Part shown: piece after piece, positions 24,429 through 32,366 of the stretch
Layout of the letters: each line of letters starts with the position of its first letter
Position numbering within the stretch: the stretch's first letter is position 1
Assembly (NCBI GenBank): GCA_002709405.1
Contig: PAQV01000099.1
Span: 1 to 39,931 of the forward strand
Direction: 5' to 3'
DNA from: Paracoccaceae bacterium
GTDB lineage: Bacteria; Pseudomonadota; Alphaproteobacteria; Rhodobacterales; Rhodobacteraceae
DNA length: 39,931 bases
The notes under the pieces: generated by a model
Database searches by the model: none
What the model saw: the letters and a program-made list of their open reading frames with translations, nothing else
What the model was told of the DNA's origin: nothing
Program-made: the position numbers and the translations under genes

Positions 24429-26249
24429 ATGACCCTGGCCGAAGACACCAAGCTGAACCTGCGCCCGCACAAGGTCGCCCCCGAAACCCGGCCCGACGGC
24501 ACGATGATCCTGCGCTCGGGCTATGACCTGGGCCCGGTGGTCTCGCGCACCGGCGACTGGCTGCACCACTGGGGCGCAACCGCGCCCGACCGGGTGTTCC
24601 TGGCCGAACGCGCGGGCCCCGGCTGGCGCGAGCTGGGCTATGCCGAGGTGCTGGAGAAGGTCCGCGCCCTGGCCTCTGCCCTGCTGGCCCGCGGGCTGAA
24701 TGCCGACACGCCCATCGTCGTGATGTCGGGCAACGGGGTCGACCACGCCCTGCTGTCCTATGCCGCGCAATATGTCGGCGTGCCCATCGTGCCCCTGGCC
24801 GAGCAATATTCGCTGATCACCGAGGCCCACGGCCGCCTGCTCTATGTCATCGACAAGGTCCGGCCGGCGATGGCCTTCGTGTCCGACGCGGGCCTTTACG
24901 GCGCGGCCATCGCCCTGCCCCAGCTGGCCGATGTCGAGATCGTGGCCACCAGGACCGAAGGCGCGCCCCGCCCGGTCACCGCATTCGCCGACCTGCTCAA
25001 AGGCGACGGCGGCGTCGACCTGGAGGCCGCCCATGCCACGGTCGGTCCCGACACGGTGGCCAAGATCCTCTTCACCTCGGGGTCCAGTTCCGATCCCAAG
25101 GGGGTCCTGACCACCCAGAAGATGATGTGCGCCAACCAGACCCAGCTGGCCGATGCCATGCCCTTCCTGCGCGATCATCCGCCCCGCATCTGCGACTGGC
25201 TGCCCTGGAACCACGTGTTTGGCGGCTCGCACAACACCAACATGATGCTGGCCAACGGGGGCAGCCTTTATATCGACCACGGCAAGCCCACCAAGACGGG
25301 CTTTGCCCAGACCATAGAGAACATCCGCCAGAAGCCCGGCACCCTGTCGTTCAACGTGCCCGTGGGCTACGCGATGCTGGTGGCCGCCATGGAAGAGGAC
25401 GCCGCCCTGCGCCGGGCCTTCTTCACCGATCTCGACATGATCTTCTATGCCGGCGCATCGCTGCCCCAGCAGGTCTGGACCCGGCTGGAACAGATGGCCA
25501 TGGACATCAAGGGCGAACTGCCCCTGATGACCTCGTCCTGGGGGATGACCGAAACCGCCCCCGCCTGCCTGATCGTGCATGAACCCATCGGCCGGTCCGG
25601 GGTGATCGGCGTGCCGGTGCCGGACGTCGAAATCAAGCTGATCCCCGATGCCGACCAGCGCTGCGAGCTGCGCGTGCGCGGGCCCAACGTGATGACCGGC
25701 TATTACAACGACCCCGCCAAGACGGCCGAGACCTTCGACGACGAGGGCTTCCTGATCACCGGCGACGCGGTGCGCTTTCTCGATCCCGACGATGTCGACC
25801 GGGGCCTGGTGTTCGACGGCCGCGTGTCCGAGGATTTCAAGCTGACCACCGGCACCTGGGTCCAGGCCGGCAAGCTGCGGCTGGACACGCTCGAAGCGAT
25901 GAAGGGCCTGGTGCAGGACATCGTGATCTGCGGCCACGACCGGGGCGAAATCGGCCTGTTCATCTTTCCCAGGCCCGACCAGGTGCACGGCGACAACAGC
26001 GCCCAAGGGGCCGTGATCGACGACCACCTCATGGCCCGGATCGAGGAAATCCTGCGTGACCTGGAAGCCAGGGCCACCGGCTCGGCCAAGAAGATCACCC
26101 GCGCCCTCATCCTGGCCGAGCCGCCCTCGCTCAAGGACCACGAGGTCACCGACAAGGGCAGCCTGAACATCCGCAAGATCATCACTCGCCGGGCCGACCT
26201 GCTTGAACGGCTTTACGACAACGAAGACCCCGCGCTCATCCGCGTCTGA
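24429..26249 (+). CDS. Feruloyl-CoA synthase-type acyl-CoA ligase
   Basis: This is a 606-residue AMP-forming ligase. The P-loop ILFTSGSSSDPKG is at about 213-225, followed by WLPWNHVFGGSHN (about 258-269), FYAGASLPQQVW, SSWGMTETAP and the C-terminal FKLTTGTWVQAGKLR. The W-x-PWNH-x-FGG, YAGASLPQ and MTS-WG-TETAP stretches are those I associate with bacterial feruloyl-CoA synthase (Fcs), which activates ferulate, p-coumarate or caffeate. An excellent ribosome site (AAGGAGGAAG) precedes the ATG at 24429. It is the activating step of the operon. The exact acid used cannot be told from sequence. Confidence 0.85.
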   Translation: MTLAEDTKLNLRPHKVAPETRPDGTMILRSGYDLGPVVSRTGDWLHHWGATAPDRVFLAERAGPGWRELGYAEVLEKVRALASALLARGLNADTPIVVMSGNGVDHALLSYAAQYVGVPIVPLAEQYSLITEAHGRLLYVIDKVRPAMAFVSDAGLYGAAIALPQLADVEIVATRTEGAPRPVTAFADLLKGDGGVDLEAAHATVGPDTVAKILFTSGSSSDPKGVLTTQKMMCANQTQLADAMPFLRDHPPRICDWLPWNHVFGGSHNTNMMLANGGSLYIDHGKPTKTGFAQTIENIRQKPGTLSFNVPVGYAMLVAAMEEDAALRRAFFTDLDMIFYAGASLPQQVWTRLEQMAMDIKGELPLMTSSWGMTETAPACLIVHEPIGRSGVIGVPVPDVEIKLIPDADQRCELRVRGPNVMTGYYNDPAKTAETFDDEGFLITGDAVRFLDPDDVDRGLVFDGRVSEDFKLTTGTWVQAGKLRLDTLEAMKGLVQDIVICGHDRGEIGLFIFPRPDQVHGDNSAQGAVIDDHLMARIEEILRDLEARATGSAKKITRALILAEPPSLKDHEVTDKGSLNIRKIITRRADLLERLYDNEDPALIRV

Positions 26250-26260
26250 GGAACATCATC

Positions 26261-27151
26261 ATGGTAGATTTCGCATCCGTCCGCGCCATCGACTTCCATA
26301 CTCATGCCGAGGAAGCCTGCGGCTGTCATACCGACGACGGCTATGACGAGCTTCAGTCGACCATGGCCAAGTACTTCGGCGCGCCCTGGTCCCACCCGCC
26401 GACGATCCACGAAACCGCAGCCCATTACCGCGAACACAACATCGCCGCGGTGATCTTCCCCGTCGATGCCGAGCGCGAAACGGGATACCGGCGTTACGAC
26501 AATTACGAGGTCGCCGACCTTTGCGCCCAGCATTCCGACATCCTGATCCCGTTCTGCTCGATCGACCCGGCCAAGGGCAAGCTGGGCGCCCGCGAGGCGC
26601 GCGACCTGGTCGAGAACCACGGGGTGCAGGGCTTCAAGCTGCACCCGACGATGCAGGGCTTCTATCCCAACGACCGCATGGCCTACACGCTTTACGAGGC
26701 CATCGCCGAAACCGGCAAGCCCGCGCTCTTTCACACCGGCCAGACCGGCGTGGGGTCCGGTATGCCCGGCGGCAACGGGATGCGGCTGAAGTATTCCAAC
26801 CCACTCTACATGGATGACGTGGCCGTCGATTTCCCCGACATGCCGATCATCCTCGCCCACCCGTCCTTCCCCTGGCAGGAAGAGGCCCTGAGCGTGGCCA
26901 CCCACAAGCCCAACGTCTACATCGACCTCAGCGGCTGGTCGCCGAAATACTTCCCCCCCATCCTCGTGCGCTATGCCAACACGCTGCTGAAGACAAAGAT
27001 GCTGTTCGGTTCCGACTGGCCGATGATCGCCCCGGAAAAATGGCTGAACGCCTTTGACAAGGCCGAGTTCAAGGACGAGGTCCGCCCCCTGATCCTGAAG
27101 GAAAACGCCCTGCGCCTGCTGGGCCAGATCGGCATGGAGACCGGGGTGTGA
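26261..27151 (+). CDS. Amidohydrolase-family enzyme, likely beta-ketoacyl-CoA hydrolase of the pathway
   Basis: This 296-residue amidohydrolase-2 (ACMSD-like) protein has the metal-site residues His13 and His15 (DFHTH), His158 (LFHTG), His200 (LAHPSFPW) and Asp252 (FGSDWP). KLHP near 127-130 is also conserved. In Agrobacterium an amidohydrolase-type protein is assigned to a hydroxyphenyl-beta-ketoacyl-CoA hydrolase step in CoA-dependent, beta-oxidative hydroxycinnamate breakdown. The neighbours here suggest the same job, but a decarboxylase or hydrolase of another acyl intermediate is possible. TGAGGA lies upstream of the ATG, 11 bp after the ligase stop. Its last codons overlap the next start (GTGA). 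Confidence 0.8.
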   Translation: MVDFASVRAIDFHTHAEEACGCHTDDGYDELQSTMAKYFGAPWSHPPTIHETAAHYREHNIAAVIFPVDAERETGYRRYDNYEVADLCAQHSDILIPFCSIDPAKGKLGAREARDLVENHGVQGFKLHPTMQGFYPNDRMAYTLYEAIAETGKPALFHTGQTGVGSGMPGGNGMRLKYSNPLYMDDVAVDFPDMPIILAHPSFPWQEEALSVATHKPNVYIDLSGWSPKYFPPILVRYANTLLKTKMLFGSDWPMIAPEKWLNAFDKAEFKDEVRPLILKENALRLLGQIGMETGV

Positions 27152-28764
27152 GCCCCTTCTCCGCGCCGGTCGAGGACATTCTCTTCAGCCTGACCCACGT
27201 GGCCCGGGCCGGAGAGCTGGACCATTACGACGCCGAGACCACGGGCGAGATCCTGACCCATTTCGCCCATTTCGCCGAAACCGCCATCGCCCCCACCGAT
27301 GAAGAGGGCGACGTGCAGGGCTGCCGGCTGGAAAACGGCCGCGTGCGGATGCCCGACAGCCTCCGCGCGGTCTATGCCCAGCTGGCCGAACAGGGCTGGC
27401 AGGGCCTGACCGCGCCTGAGGAATTCGGCGGCCAGGGCATGGACGCCCTGACGCTGGCGGCGGTGAGCGAAGTCTTCACCGGCGCCAACCATTCGCTTCA
27501 GATGGTCACCGGCCTGGTGCCCGGGGCCATCCGCACCCTGATGATCCACGGCGACAACGCGCAGCGCGCCGCCTACCTGCCCAAGCTCGCCACCGGCGCG
27601 TGGCTGTCGACCATGTGCCTGACCGAACCCGCCGCCGGCTCTGACCTGTCGGCCCTGCGCACCCGTGCCACGCCCGCGGGCGACGGCTGGGTCATCGACG
27701 GCGAAAAGATCTTCATCTCGGGCGGCGACCAGGACCTGTCGGACGGCACCCTGCACCTGGTGCTGGCCCGGTCGGGCTCGGTCGACGAGGGCGTTCGCGG
27801 CCTGTCGCTTTATCTTTGTCCCAGCCACCTGGAGGACGGCACCCGCAATTCGGTCCGGGTCGAACGGATCGAACACAAGATGGGCCTGCATGCCTCGCCC
27901 ACCTGCCAGACCGTGTTCGAGGGCGCACAGGCCCAGCTGATCGGACAGGCCGGGGCCGGGCTGAAGGCCATGTTCACCATGATGAACCACGCCCGGCTGG
28001 ACGTGGCCCTGCAAGGCGTGGCCCATGCCGCGCGGGGGGCCGATATCTCCCGGACCTATGCGGCTGAACGGCGGCAGGGCAAGGGCCCAGACGGCCAACC
28101 GGTGATGATCGCCGACCACGGCGACGTGGCCCGCATGATCGACGAACAGGACGCCTGGGCCATCGGCGGGCGGGCGCTCTGCCACATGACGATGGTGGCC
28201 CTGGAACGGGGGGACGACCCCGACCTCGTGGAATTCCTCACGCCCGTCTGCAAGGCCTATTGCACCGACACCGGCATCCGGGCGGCCGACCTGGCGATCC
28301 AGGTGCTGGGCGGCTACGGCTACCTGAACGAATACCGGGCCGAACAGAACCTGCGCGACGCCCGCATCACGGCGATCTACGAGGGCACCAACGGCATCCA
28401 CGCCATGGCCCTGGTCACCCGGGCCCTGCGCCACCGAGACGGAGCCGCAGCCGAAGCCTTCTCGCGGTTCATCGAGCGCGAACGGACCGATGACAACGAC
28501 CCCACGCTGGCCCGGGTCCATTCGCTCTGGCAAGAAGCCAGGGATCACGTTTTGCAGACGCAAAACCCGGCGCCCCTGGCAGATGCCTTCATGAAACTGA
28601 CGTCGGAACTGGCGGTCCAGGCCGCCTGGTCGCGCATCGCCCGCAGCGCCGATCACCACCCCGACCCCGCCCGCATCCGGCGCCTGGCCACGCTGGCCCG
28701 CCGCTATGGCCAAGCCATGGCCCCGGCCTACGGCGCGCTGGTCGGCAGCGGCGCGTCGGGCTGA
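27148..28764 (+). CDS. Acyl-CoA dehydrogenase
   Basis: This 538-residue flavoprotein carries the acyl-CoA dehydrogenase motifs MCLTEPAAGSDLSALRT (about 152-168), GEKIFISGGD and the C-terminal QVLGGYGYLNEYRAEQNLRDARITAIYEGTNGI, plus about 100 extra C-terminal residues as in the longer AidB/DmdC-like branch. In this operon it could oxidise a dihydro-hydroxycinnamoyl-CoA to the unsaturated form; that is inference. It starts at a GTG overlapping the amidohydrolase stop by 4 bp and is therefore probably translated by coupling. It is the last gene of the operon; the next gene starts 96 bp further. Confidence 0.9.
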   Translation: MSPFSAPVEDILFSLTHVARAGELDHYDAETTGEILTHFAHFAETAIAPTDEEGDVQGCRLENGRVRMPDSLRAVYAQLAEQGWQGLTAPEEFGGQGMDALTLAAVSEVFTGANHSLQMVTGLVPGAIRTLMIHGDNAQRAAYLPKLATGAWLSTMCLTEPAAGSDLSALRTRATPAGDGWVIDGEKIFISGGDQDLSDGTLHLVLARSGSVDEGVRGLSLYLCPSHLEDGTRNSVRVERIEHKMGLHASPTCQTVFEGAQAQLIGQAGAGLKAMFTMMNHARLDVALQGVAHAARGADISRTYAAERRQGKGPDGQPVMIADHGDVARMIDEQDAWAIGGRALCHMTMVALERGDDPDLVEFLTPVCKAYCTDTGIRAADLAIQVLGGYGYLNEYRAEQNLRDARITAIYEGTNGIHAMALVTRALRHRDGAAAEAFSRFIERERTDDNDPTLARVHSLWQEARDHVLQTQNPAPLADAFMKLTSELAVQAAWSRIARSADHHPDPARIRRLATLARRYGQAMAPAYGALVGSGASG

Positions 28765-28860
28765 CGCCCACGGCGGCTTGGACAGATCACGCCACCACCT
28801 TGCCCTGACCTGCGTTTCCGGTCATGTCTGGGCGCGCAGCCGGGCAAGGATGGACACCAG

Positions 28861-29640
28861 ATGCGCATCGCGACCTTCAACATCAACGGAATCCGCGCAC
28901 GGGCCGAGGCCCTGCCCGCCTGGCTGGACGACACATCGCCCGACGTGGTGCTGCTGCAGGAAATCAAGTCGGTCGACGAGAGCTTTCCCCGCGACCTGTT
29001 CGAGGACCGGGGCTACAACGTGGAAACCCACGGCCAGAAGTCCTTTAACGGGGTGGCCATCCTGTCGAAACTGCCGCTCGAGGACGTCACCCGCGGGCTG
29101 CCCGGAGACGATGACGACGAACAGGCCCGCTGGATCGAAGCCACGGTGGTCGGCGACACAGCGGTGCGGCTTTGCGGGCTGTACCTGCCCAACGGCAACC
29201 CGGTCCCGGGGCCGAAATACGACTACAAGCTTGCCTGGATGGAACGTCTGAAATCCCGTGCCGAGGCGCTTCTGGAGGGCGAAGAGGTCGCGGTGATGGC
29301 AGGCGATTACAACATCATTCCCCAGGCCGAAGACGCCGCCCGCCCCGACGCCTGGACCGAAGATGCCCTCTTCCGCCTCGAAAGCCGCGAGGCCTTCCGC
29401 CGCATCGTCAACCTGGGTTTCACCGACGCCATACGTGCACGCGTACAGGCGCCCGGGGTCTATTCCTTCTGGGACTACCAGGCCGGCGCCTGGGACCGCA
29501 ACGACGGCATCCGCATCGACCACCTGCTGCTAACCCCACAGGCCGCCGACCTCTTGGCCGATTGCGGCATAGATGCCGAAGTTCGCGGCCGCACCAAACC
29601 TTCGGACCACGTGCCCGTCTGGATCGACCTGAACGCCTGA
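28861..29640 (+). CDS. xthA: Exodeoxyribonuclease III (XthA)
   Basis: This is a 259-residue AP endonuclease / 3'-5' exonuclease of the ExoIII family. Motifs are TFNINGIRAR (metal and DNA contact), LLQEIKS with the metal-binding Glu, LYLPNGNPV, MAGDYNIIPQ with catalytic Asp and Asn, and the C-terminal NDGIRIDHLLL and PSDHVPVWIDL with the catalytic His. It repairs abasic sites. It is probably monocistronic: a hairpin follows the stop, and the preceding operon ends 96 bp before. Confidence 0.95.
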   Translation: MRIATFNINGIRARAEALPAWLDDTSPDVVLLQEIKSVDESFPRDLFEDRGYNVETHGQKSFNGVAILSKLPLEDVTRGLPGDDDDEQARWIEATVVGDTAVRLCGLYLPNGNPVPGPKYDYKLAWMERLKSRAEALLEGEEVAVMAGDYNIIPQAEDAARPDAWTEDALFRLESREAFRRIVNLGFTDAIRARVQAPGVYSFWDYQAGAWDRNDGIRIDHLLLTPQAADLLADCGIDAEVRGRTKPSDHVPVWIDLNA

Positions 29641-29647
29641 CCGCCTG

Positions 29648-29671
29648 CCGTCATCAAGACGGACATGACGG
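29648..29671 (+). terminator. Hairpin after xthA
   Basis: A 7-bp perfect stem CCGTCAT/ATGACGG with a 10-nt loop is followed by the T-rich GTTTGGGTATATTT. It starts 7 bp past the xthA stop. Confidence 0.5.
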
Positions 29672-29675
29672 GTTT

Positions 29676-29816
29676 GGGTATATTTAAAGAGAAAGAAGCA
29701 GCAGGGCGGGCCCTTGCCAGTCCTCTCGCATGACGCCGGCCCGCAGGCACATAGGCTTCCTGTAGGAATAGCGCCCAACTCGCCGGTGACATGCTTCTTT
29801 CTCTTTCCAAATACCC
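29676..29816. repeat. Inverted repeat pair flanking a short spacer
   Basis: The 25-bp arm at 29676-29700 (starting GGGTATAT, ending GAAAGAAGCA) is the near-perfect inverse of the arm at 29792-29816 (starting TGCTTCTTTC, ending AATACCC), with three mismatches. The 91-bp spacer encodes nothing visible. The right arm ends in AAATACCC, the target site used by the adjacent transposon and also the start of the REP-like repeat at 33133. Before the insertion, the arm and the REP unit formed one continuous intergenic repeat. Confidence 0.7.
29809..29816 (+). repeat. Left 8-bp target-site duplication (AAATACCC)
   Basis: AAATACCC directly precedes the left inverted repeat. The same 8 bases follow the right end at 33133-33140. 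Eight bases is the duplication length usual for IS1595-family elements. Confidence 0.75.
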
Positions 29817-29841
29817 GGCCTTATGTATCAAACGCACCAGC
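29817..29841 (+). repeat. Left terminal inverted repeat
   Basis: 25 bp starting GGCCTTATGT and ending CGCACCAGC, the perfect inverse of 33106-33130. The similarity stops sharply after this block. Confidence 0.88.
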
Positions 29842-29900
29842 CGGGGCGTGAGCGATGATTGGCACTCCACATCAGCCAGATTGTGCTGCAATTTTCACGA

Positions 29901-30524
29901 ATGGCGAAGTGGTTAAGATTCATAGGCTCTTTTTTCGTCTTGGCACCTCTGGCCGCCATGTTTGCTGAGCCATTCTTCGAGGCACTTTTTGACGCCCTTG
30001 GCTGGGACACTGAGAGTTGGGCAGCCCCGGTGGTCAGTGCCGCGACCCGGCTTTCCGCAGTGGTCGGAAGTCAAAACATCTTGGATGCCGCGTTCCTTTT
30101 GTGCGCGCTTGGAGCGGGGATTTGGCTGCACTATCTCGCCAGTCTCAGGGACAGAAGCAGGCCGAGAGACGAGGATGTTTTTGAGGACTTGTGCTGGCGC
30201 TTGTCTGGGATGGCAGGGAAGCTGGATACCCTTCATGGTCATTGGCGGTACTATACTTGTCCCGCCGAAGATAAGGGCAGATGGACGGCAGAAGCCGTTG
30301 GTATGTATGTAGCCCTTTCGAATGACCTTCGGAAAATTCGTGTTCGAATTCCAGATCTGTCTATCGTTCGCAACCCAAATAACTGGGATCAGAAGACGCG
30401 GGCCTTGATAGGTATCTTAAAGGTGTTGCGAGAGTTAAGTGAACACGGACAGGTCGAAGCGGGAACGAAGCACGCGCTCGACTTGACATCAAAATTCGAG
30501 TCTGACTTCGCCAACCCCGATTGA
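29901..30524 (+). CDS. Transposon passenger: two-helix membrane protein
   Basis: I do not recognise this 207-residue protein. Two hydrophobic segments are visible: about 5-22 (RFIGSFFVLAPLAAMF) and about 60-80 (DAAFLLCALGAGIWLHYLASL). A soluble C-terminal part of roughly 120 residues follows, with FEDLCWRLSGMAGKLD and LIGILKVLRELSEHGQVEAGT. The ATG at 29901 is preferred, though no clear ribosome site is seen; a TTG at 29859 would add 14 residues. The gene starts 60 bp inside the left inverted repeat and reads inwards. Its last 36 bp overlap the 3' end of the convergent DUF6471 gene. Base composition is lower in GC than the chromosomal genes. Confidence 0.7.
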   Translation: MAKWLRFIGSFFVLAPLAAMFAEPFFEALFDALGWDTESWAAPVVSAATRLSAVVGSQNILDAAFLLCALGAGIWLHYLASLRDRSRPRDEDVFEDLCWRLSGMAGKLDTLHGHWRYYTCPAEDKGRWTAEAVGMYVALSNDLRKIRVRIPDLSIVRNPNNWDQKTRALIGILKVLRELSEHGQVEAGTKHALDLTSKFESDFANPD

Positions 30525-30716
30525 AGACAGACATTGCAACAGGAACGCCGCGCTAAACTTCCCCCTGGACAGCTTATTGCGGACGTTCGCTTCCTTTTCA
30601 CTGATTCCGATTTCGGCCAGCTTTTCAACAAGCTGAGCGTATGTCACGCCTTTCCGCTTGAGTTCGGCTTTCAGGAGGTTCGCCGCCTTGGCTTCCCATT
30701 CGGTTTGCTCTGCCAT
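30489..30716 (-). CDS. Transposon passenger: DUF6471-type small helical protein
   Basis: This 75-residue basic protein starts MAEQTEWEAKAANLLKAELK and continues with TYAQLVEKLAEIGISEKEANVRNKLSRGKFSAAFLLQCL. The pattern matches what I know as DUF6471, a group of short helix-turn-helix-like proteins. VTYAQLVEKLAEIG followed by EANVRNKLSRG looks like the two helices of a DNA-binding HTH. It is divergent from the transposase, with overlapping promoters and a duplicated CGATACGT site between them. It may therefore control transposase expression; that is inference. Confidence 0.8.
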   Translation of the reverse strand: MAEQTEWEAKAANLLKAELKRKGVTYAQLVEKLAEIGISEKEANVRNKLSRGKFSAAFLLQCLSSIGVGEVRLEF

Positions 30717-30736
30717 GTATCACCCGCGCGGTAAAA

Positions 30737-30775
30737 GTATCGTTTTCGATACGTATGCCCTTGTGCGCGATACGT
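30737..30775. promoter_or_regulatory. Operator-like repeats between DUF6471 and transposase genes
   Basis: GTATCG-TTTT-CGATAC (30737-30752) is a perfect inverted repeat. CGATACGT occurs at 30747-30754 and again at 30768-30775, exactly 21 bp apart, which is two helix turns on the same face. Both copies overlap the divergent promoters. Confidence 0.6.
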
Positions 30776-30789
30776 CAACGCACTATATT
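30750..30789. promoter_or_regulatory. Overlapping face-to-face promoters
   Basis: On the plus strand, -35 TTGTGC (30761-30766), 17 bp, then -10 TATATT (30784-30789), for the transposase. On the minus strand, -35 TTGACG (30778-30773), 17 bp, then -10 TACGTA (30755-30750), for the DUF6471 gene. The two promoters occupy the same 40 bp, so polymerase can use only one at a time. Confidence 0.6.
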
Positions 30790-30808
30790 CAGTACATAAG
30801 CACTGTAT

Positions 30809-31780
30809 ATGATGACAATGACACAGCACTTTCTCCTCTCCGCAGCATCCCGCAGCCTTAGCCTTCGCAAGATCTACAAGGCTGGCGAGGAAGCAGCGTA
30901 CAAAACCTTCTGCGAAATGCGCTGGTCCGAAACCGATGGCGAGGCTGTTTGCCCCCGCTGCGGCTGCTGCGAAACGTACAGCATCAGCACCCGCCGCAAG
31001 TTCAAGTGCAAGGCGTGTCAACACCAGTTCAGCGTGACGAGCGGCACCATTTTCGCCAGTCGCAAGATGGACTTCGTGGATCTGTTGGCCGCGATTTGCA
31101 TCATCGTGAACGCCTCCAAGGGCGTGTCCATGGTGCAGCTTTCGCGCGATCTGGACTGTCAGTACAAGACCGCCTTCGTTCTTGCCCACAAACTGCGCGA
31201 AGCGATGGCGCAGGAGGTTCACACGGGTGAAGTTCTCGACGGCCACGTCGAAATCGACGGCGCGTATTTTGGCGGTCACATCCGCCCCGAGAACCGCAAG
31301 GAAGACCGTAAGGACCGCCGCCTGAAAGAGAACCAAACCGGCAAGCGCCGCGTTGTGATCGTGATGCGGGAGCGCAAGGGCCGCACACTGCCGTTCGTAG
31401 CCAAGCAGGAAGCCGAAGGCGTGGAGCTGGCGAAAGAGAATATCGACCGGATGGCGTCAATCTCGGCTGACGAGGCGTCCCATTGGGATCTGCTGCACGC
31501 CGCGTGGCCCGTGGAGCGCATCAACCACTCGGTCGCCTATAGCGTTGACGGGGCCTGCACCAACCAAGCCGAAAGCTACTTCTCCCGCCTGCGCCGCATG
31601 GTTATGGGCCAGCATCATCACGTTAGCCCGCAGTACCTCTACCAGTACGCCAACCACGCCGCATGGCTGGAAGACAACCGCCGCCTGCCGAACGGTGAAC
31701 AGGCCCGCAAGGTTGCCGCCATCGCCATGGGCGCGCCGGTTAGCCGGAACTGGAAAGGGTATTGGCAACGGGCTGCATAA
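30809..31780 (+). CDS. IS1595-family transposase
   Basis: This 323-residue transposase has an N-terminal zinc ribbon (CPRCGCC near 48-54 and CKAC near 67-70) followed by a helix-turn-helix-like part. The DDE-type catalytic core shows VEIDGAYFGGH with the first Asp, SADEASHWD with the second Asp, and VDGACTNQAESYFSRLRRM with Asn and Glu, as in the IS1595 family. Length and order are normal. Three in-frame ATG codons (30809, 30812, 30818) lie close together; none has a ribosome site. The predicted transcription start is only about 10-15 bp upstream, so the message would have almost no leader. The gene looks intact and the element may still be active. Confidence 0.92.
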   Translation: MMTMTQHFLLSAASRSLSLRKIYKAGEEAAYKTFCEMRWSETDGEAVCPRCGCCETYSISTRRKFKCKACQHQFSVTSGTIFASRKMDFVDLLAAICIIVNASKGVSMVQLSRDLDCQYKTAFVLAHKLREAMAQEVHTGEVLDGHVEIDGAYFGGHIRPENRKEDRKDRRLKENQTGKRRVVIVMRERKGRTLPFVAKQEAEGVELAKENIDRMASISADEASHWDLLHAAWPVERINHSVAYSVDGACTNQAESYFSRLRRMVMGQHHHVSPQYLYQYANHAAWLEDNRRLPNGEQARKVAAIAMGAPVSRNWKGYWQRAA

Positions 31781-31810
31781 GGCATTGATTAACCTAACGC
31801 AATGAATATA

Positions 31811-31848
31811 TTGACTTTTCCAACAATGGGCGCTACCTAGTAGGTAGC
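31811..31848 (+). promoter_or_regulatory. Promoter and palindromic operator of the ImmA gene
   Basis: A -35-like TTGACT (31811-31816) is followed by the perfect palindrome GCTACCTA-G-TAGGTAGC (31832-31848), which covers the place of the -10. The palindrome ends 14 bp before the ATG. It looks like the operator of a repressor, possibly the winged-helix-like or DUF6471 protein of the element. Confidence 0.5.
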
Positions 31849-31862
31849 TATGGGAGTGTGTT

Positions 31863-32366
31863 ATGCTGGATGTCTTGCAAGCCCCTGACTATCAACGAGT
31901 AAAGAGCGTTGTTCGCGGGATCCATGCGGAATTTGGCATAACTGAACCGCCTGTCAACCCCGTTGAGATCTCCCGTTCAAAAGGTGTTTCCGTTGTTTTT
32001 GTCGAGTTTTCAGGCGAGGCGAACCGTATTTCTGGCTTTTTCGACTTCGAAGAAAACATGATTTACGTGAACAAGCATGAGTTCCCGCTGCGGCAGACAT
32101 TCACCGTAGCGCATGAACTTGGGCACGCCCTTTTACATCAGGATTGGGCCGCGTCAGAGCAGTACAAAATCTTGCTCCGTGATTCCGGCTACGACGGGAC
32201 AGATGTATATGAGAAGGAGGCGAATGCGTTTGCCGCTCATCTTCTCGTCCCTCGCTTCATGCTTGACAAATACTGGCGGGGCAACTCCGTAGAGTCTCTG
32301 TCAAAGCTGTTCGCTGTATCAGTTCCGATGATAAAGAACCGATTGGCGTTTGAGTATGGTGTCTGA
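31863..32366 (+). CDS. Transposon passenger: ImmA/IrrE metallopeptidase
   Basis: This 167-residue zinc peptidase of the ImmA/IrrE type has the metal motif HELGH at about 84-88 (TVAHELGHALLH) and the third-ligand region YEKEANAFAAHLLVP (about 116-130). In ImmA the peptidase cleaves a repressor and releases expression of a mobile element; in IrrE it cuts the DdrO repressor after DNA damage. The protein lacks its own N-terminal HTH, so a separate repressor should exist. It has GGGAG upstream of the ATG, lies 82 bp after the transposase and overlaps the next gene by 11 bp. Confidence 0.88.
   Translation: MLDVLQAPDYQRVKSVVRGIHAEFGITEPPVNPVEISRSKGVSVVFVEFSGEANRISGFFDFEENMIYVNKHEFPLRQTFTVAHELGHALLHQDWAASEQYKILLRDSGYDGTDVYEKEANAFAAHLLVPRFMLDKYWRGNSVESLSKLFAVSVPMIKNRLAFEYGV

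Noticed and set aside
24318-26141. 607-codon open frame on the minus strand opposite the ligase
   Set aside because: Shadow of the feruloyl-CoA synthase-type gene; composition is typical of an antisense frame.
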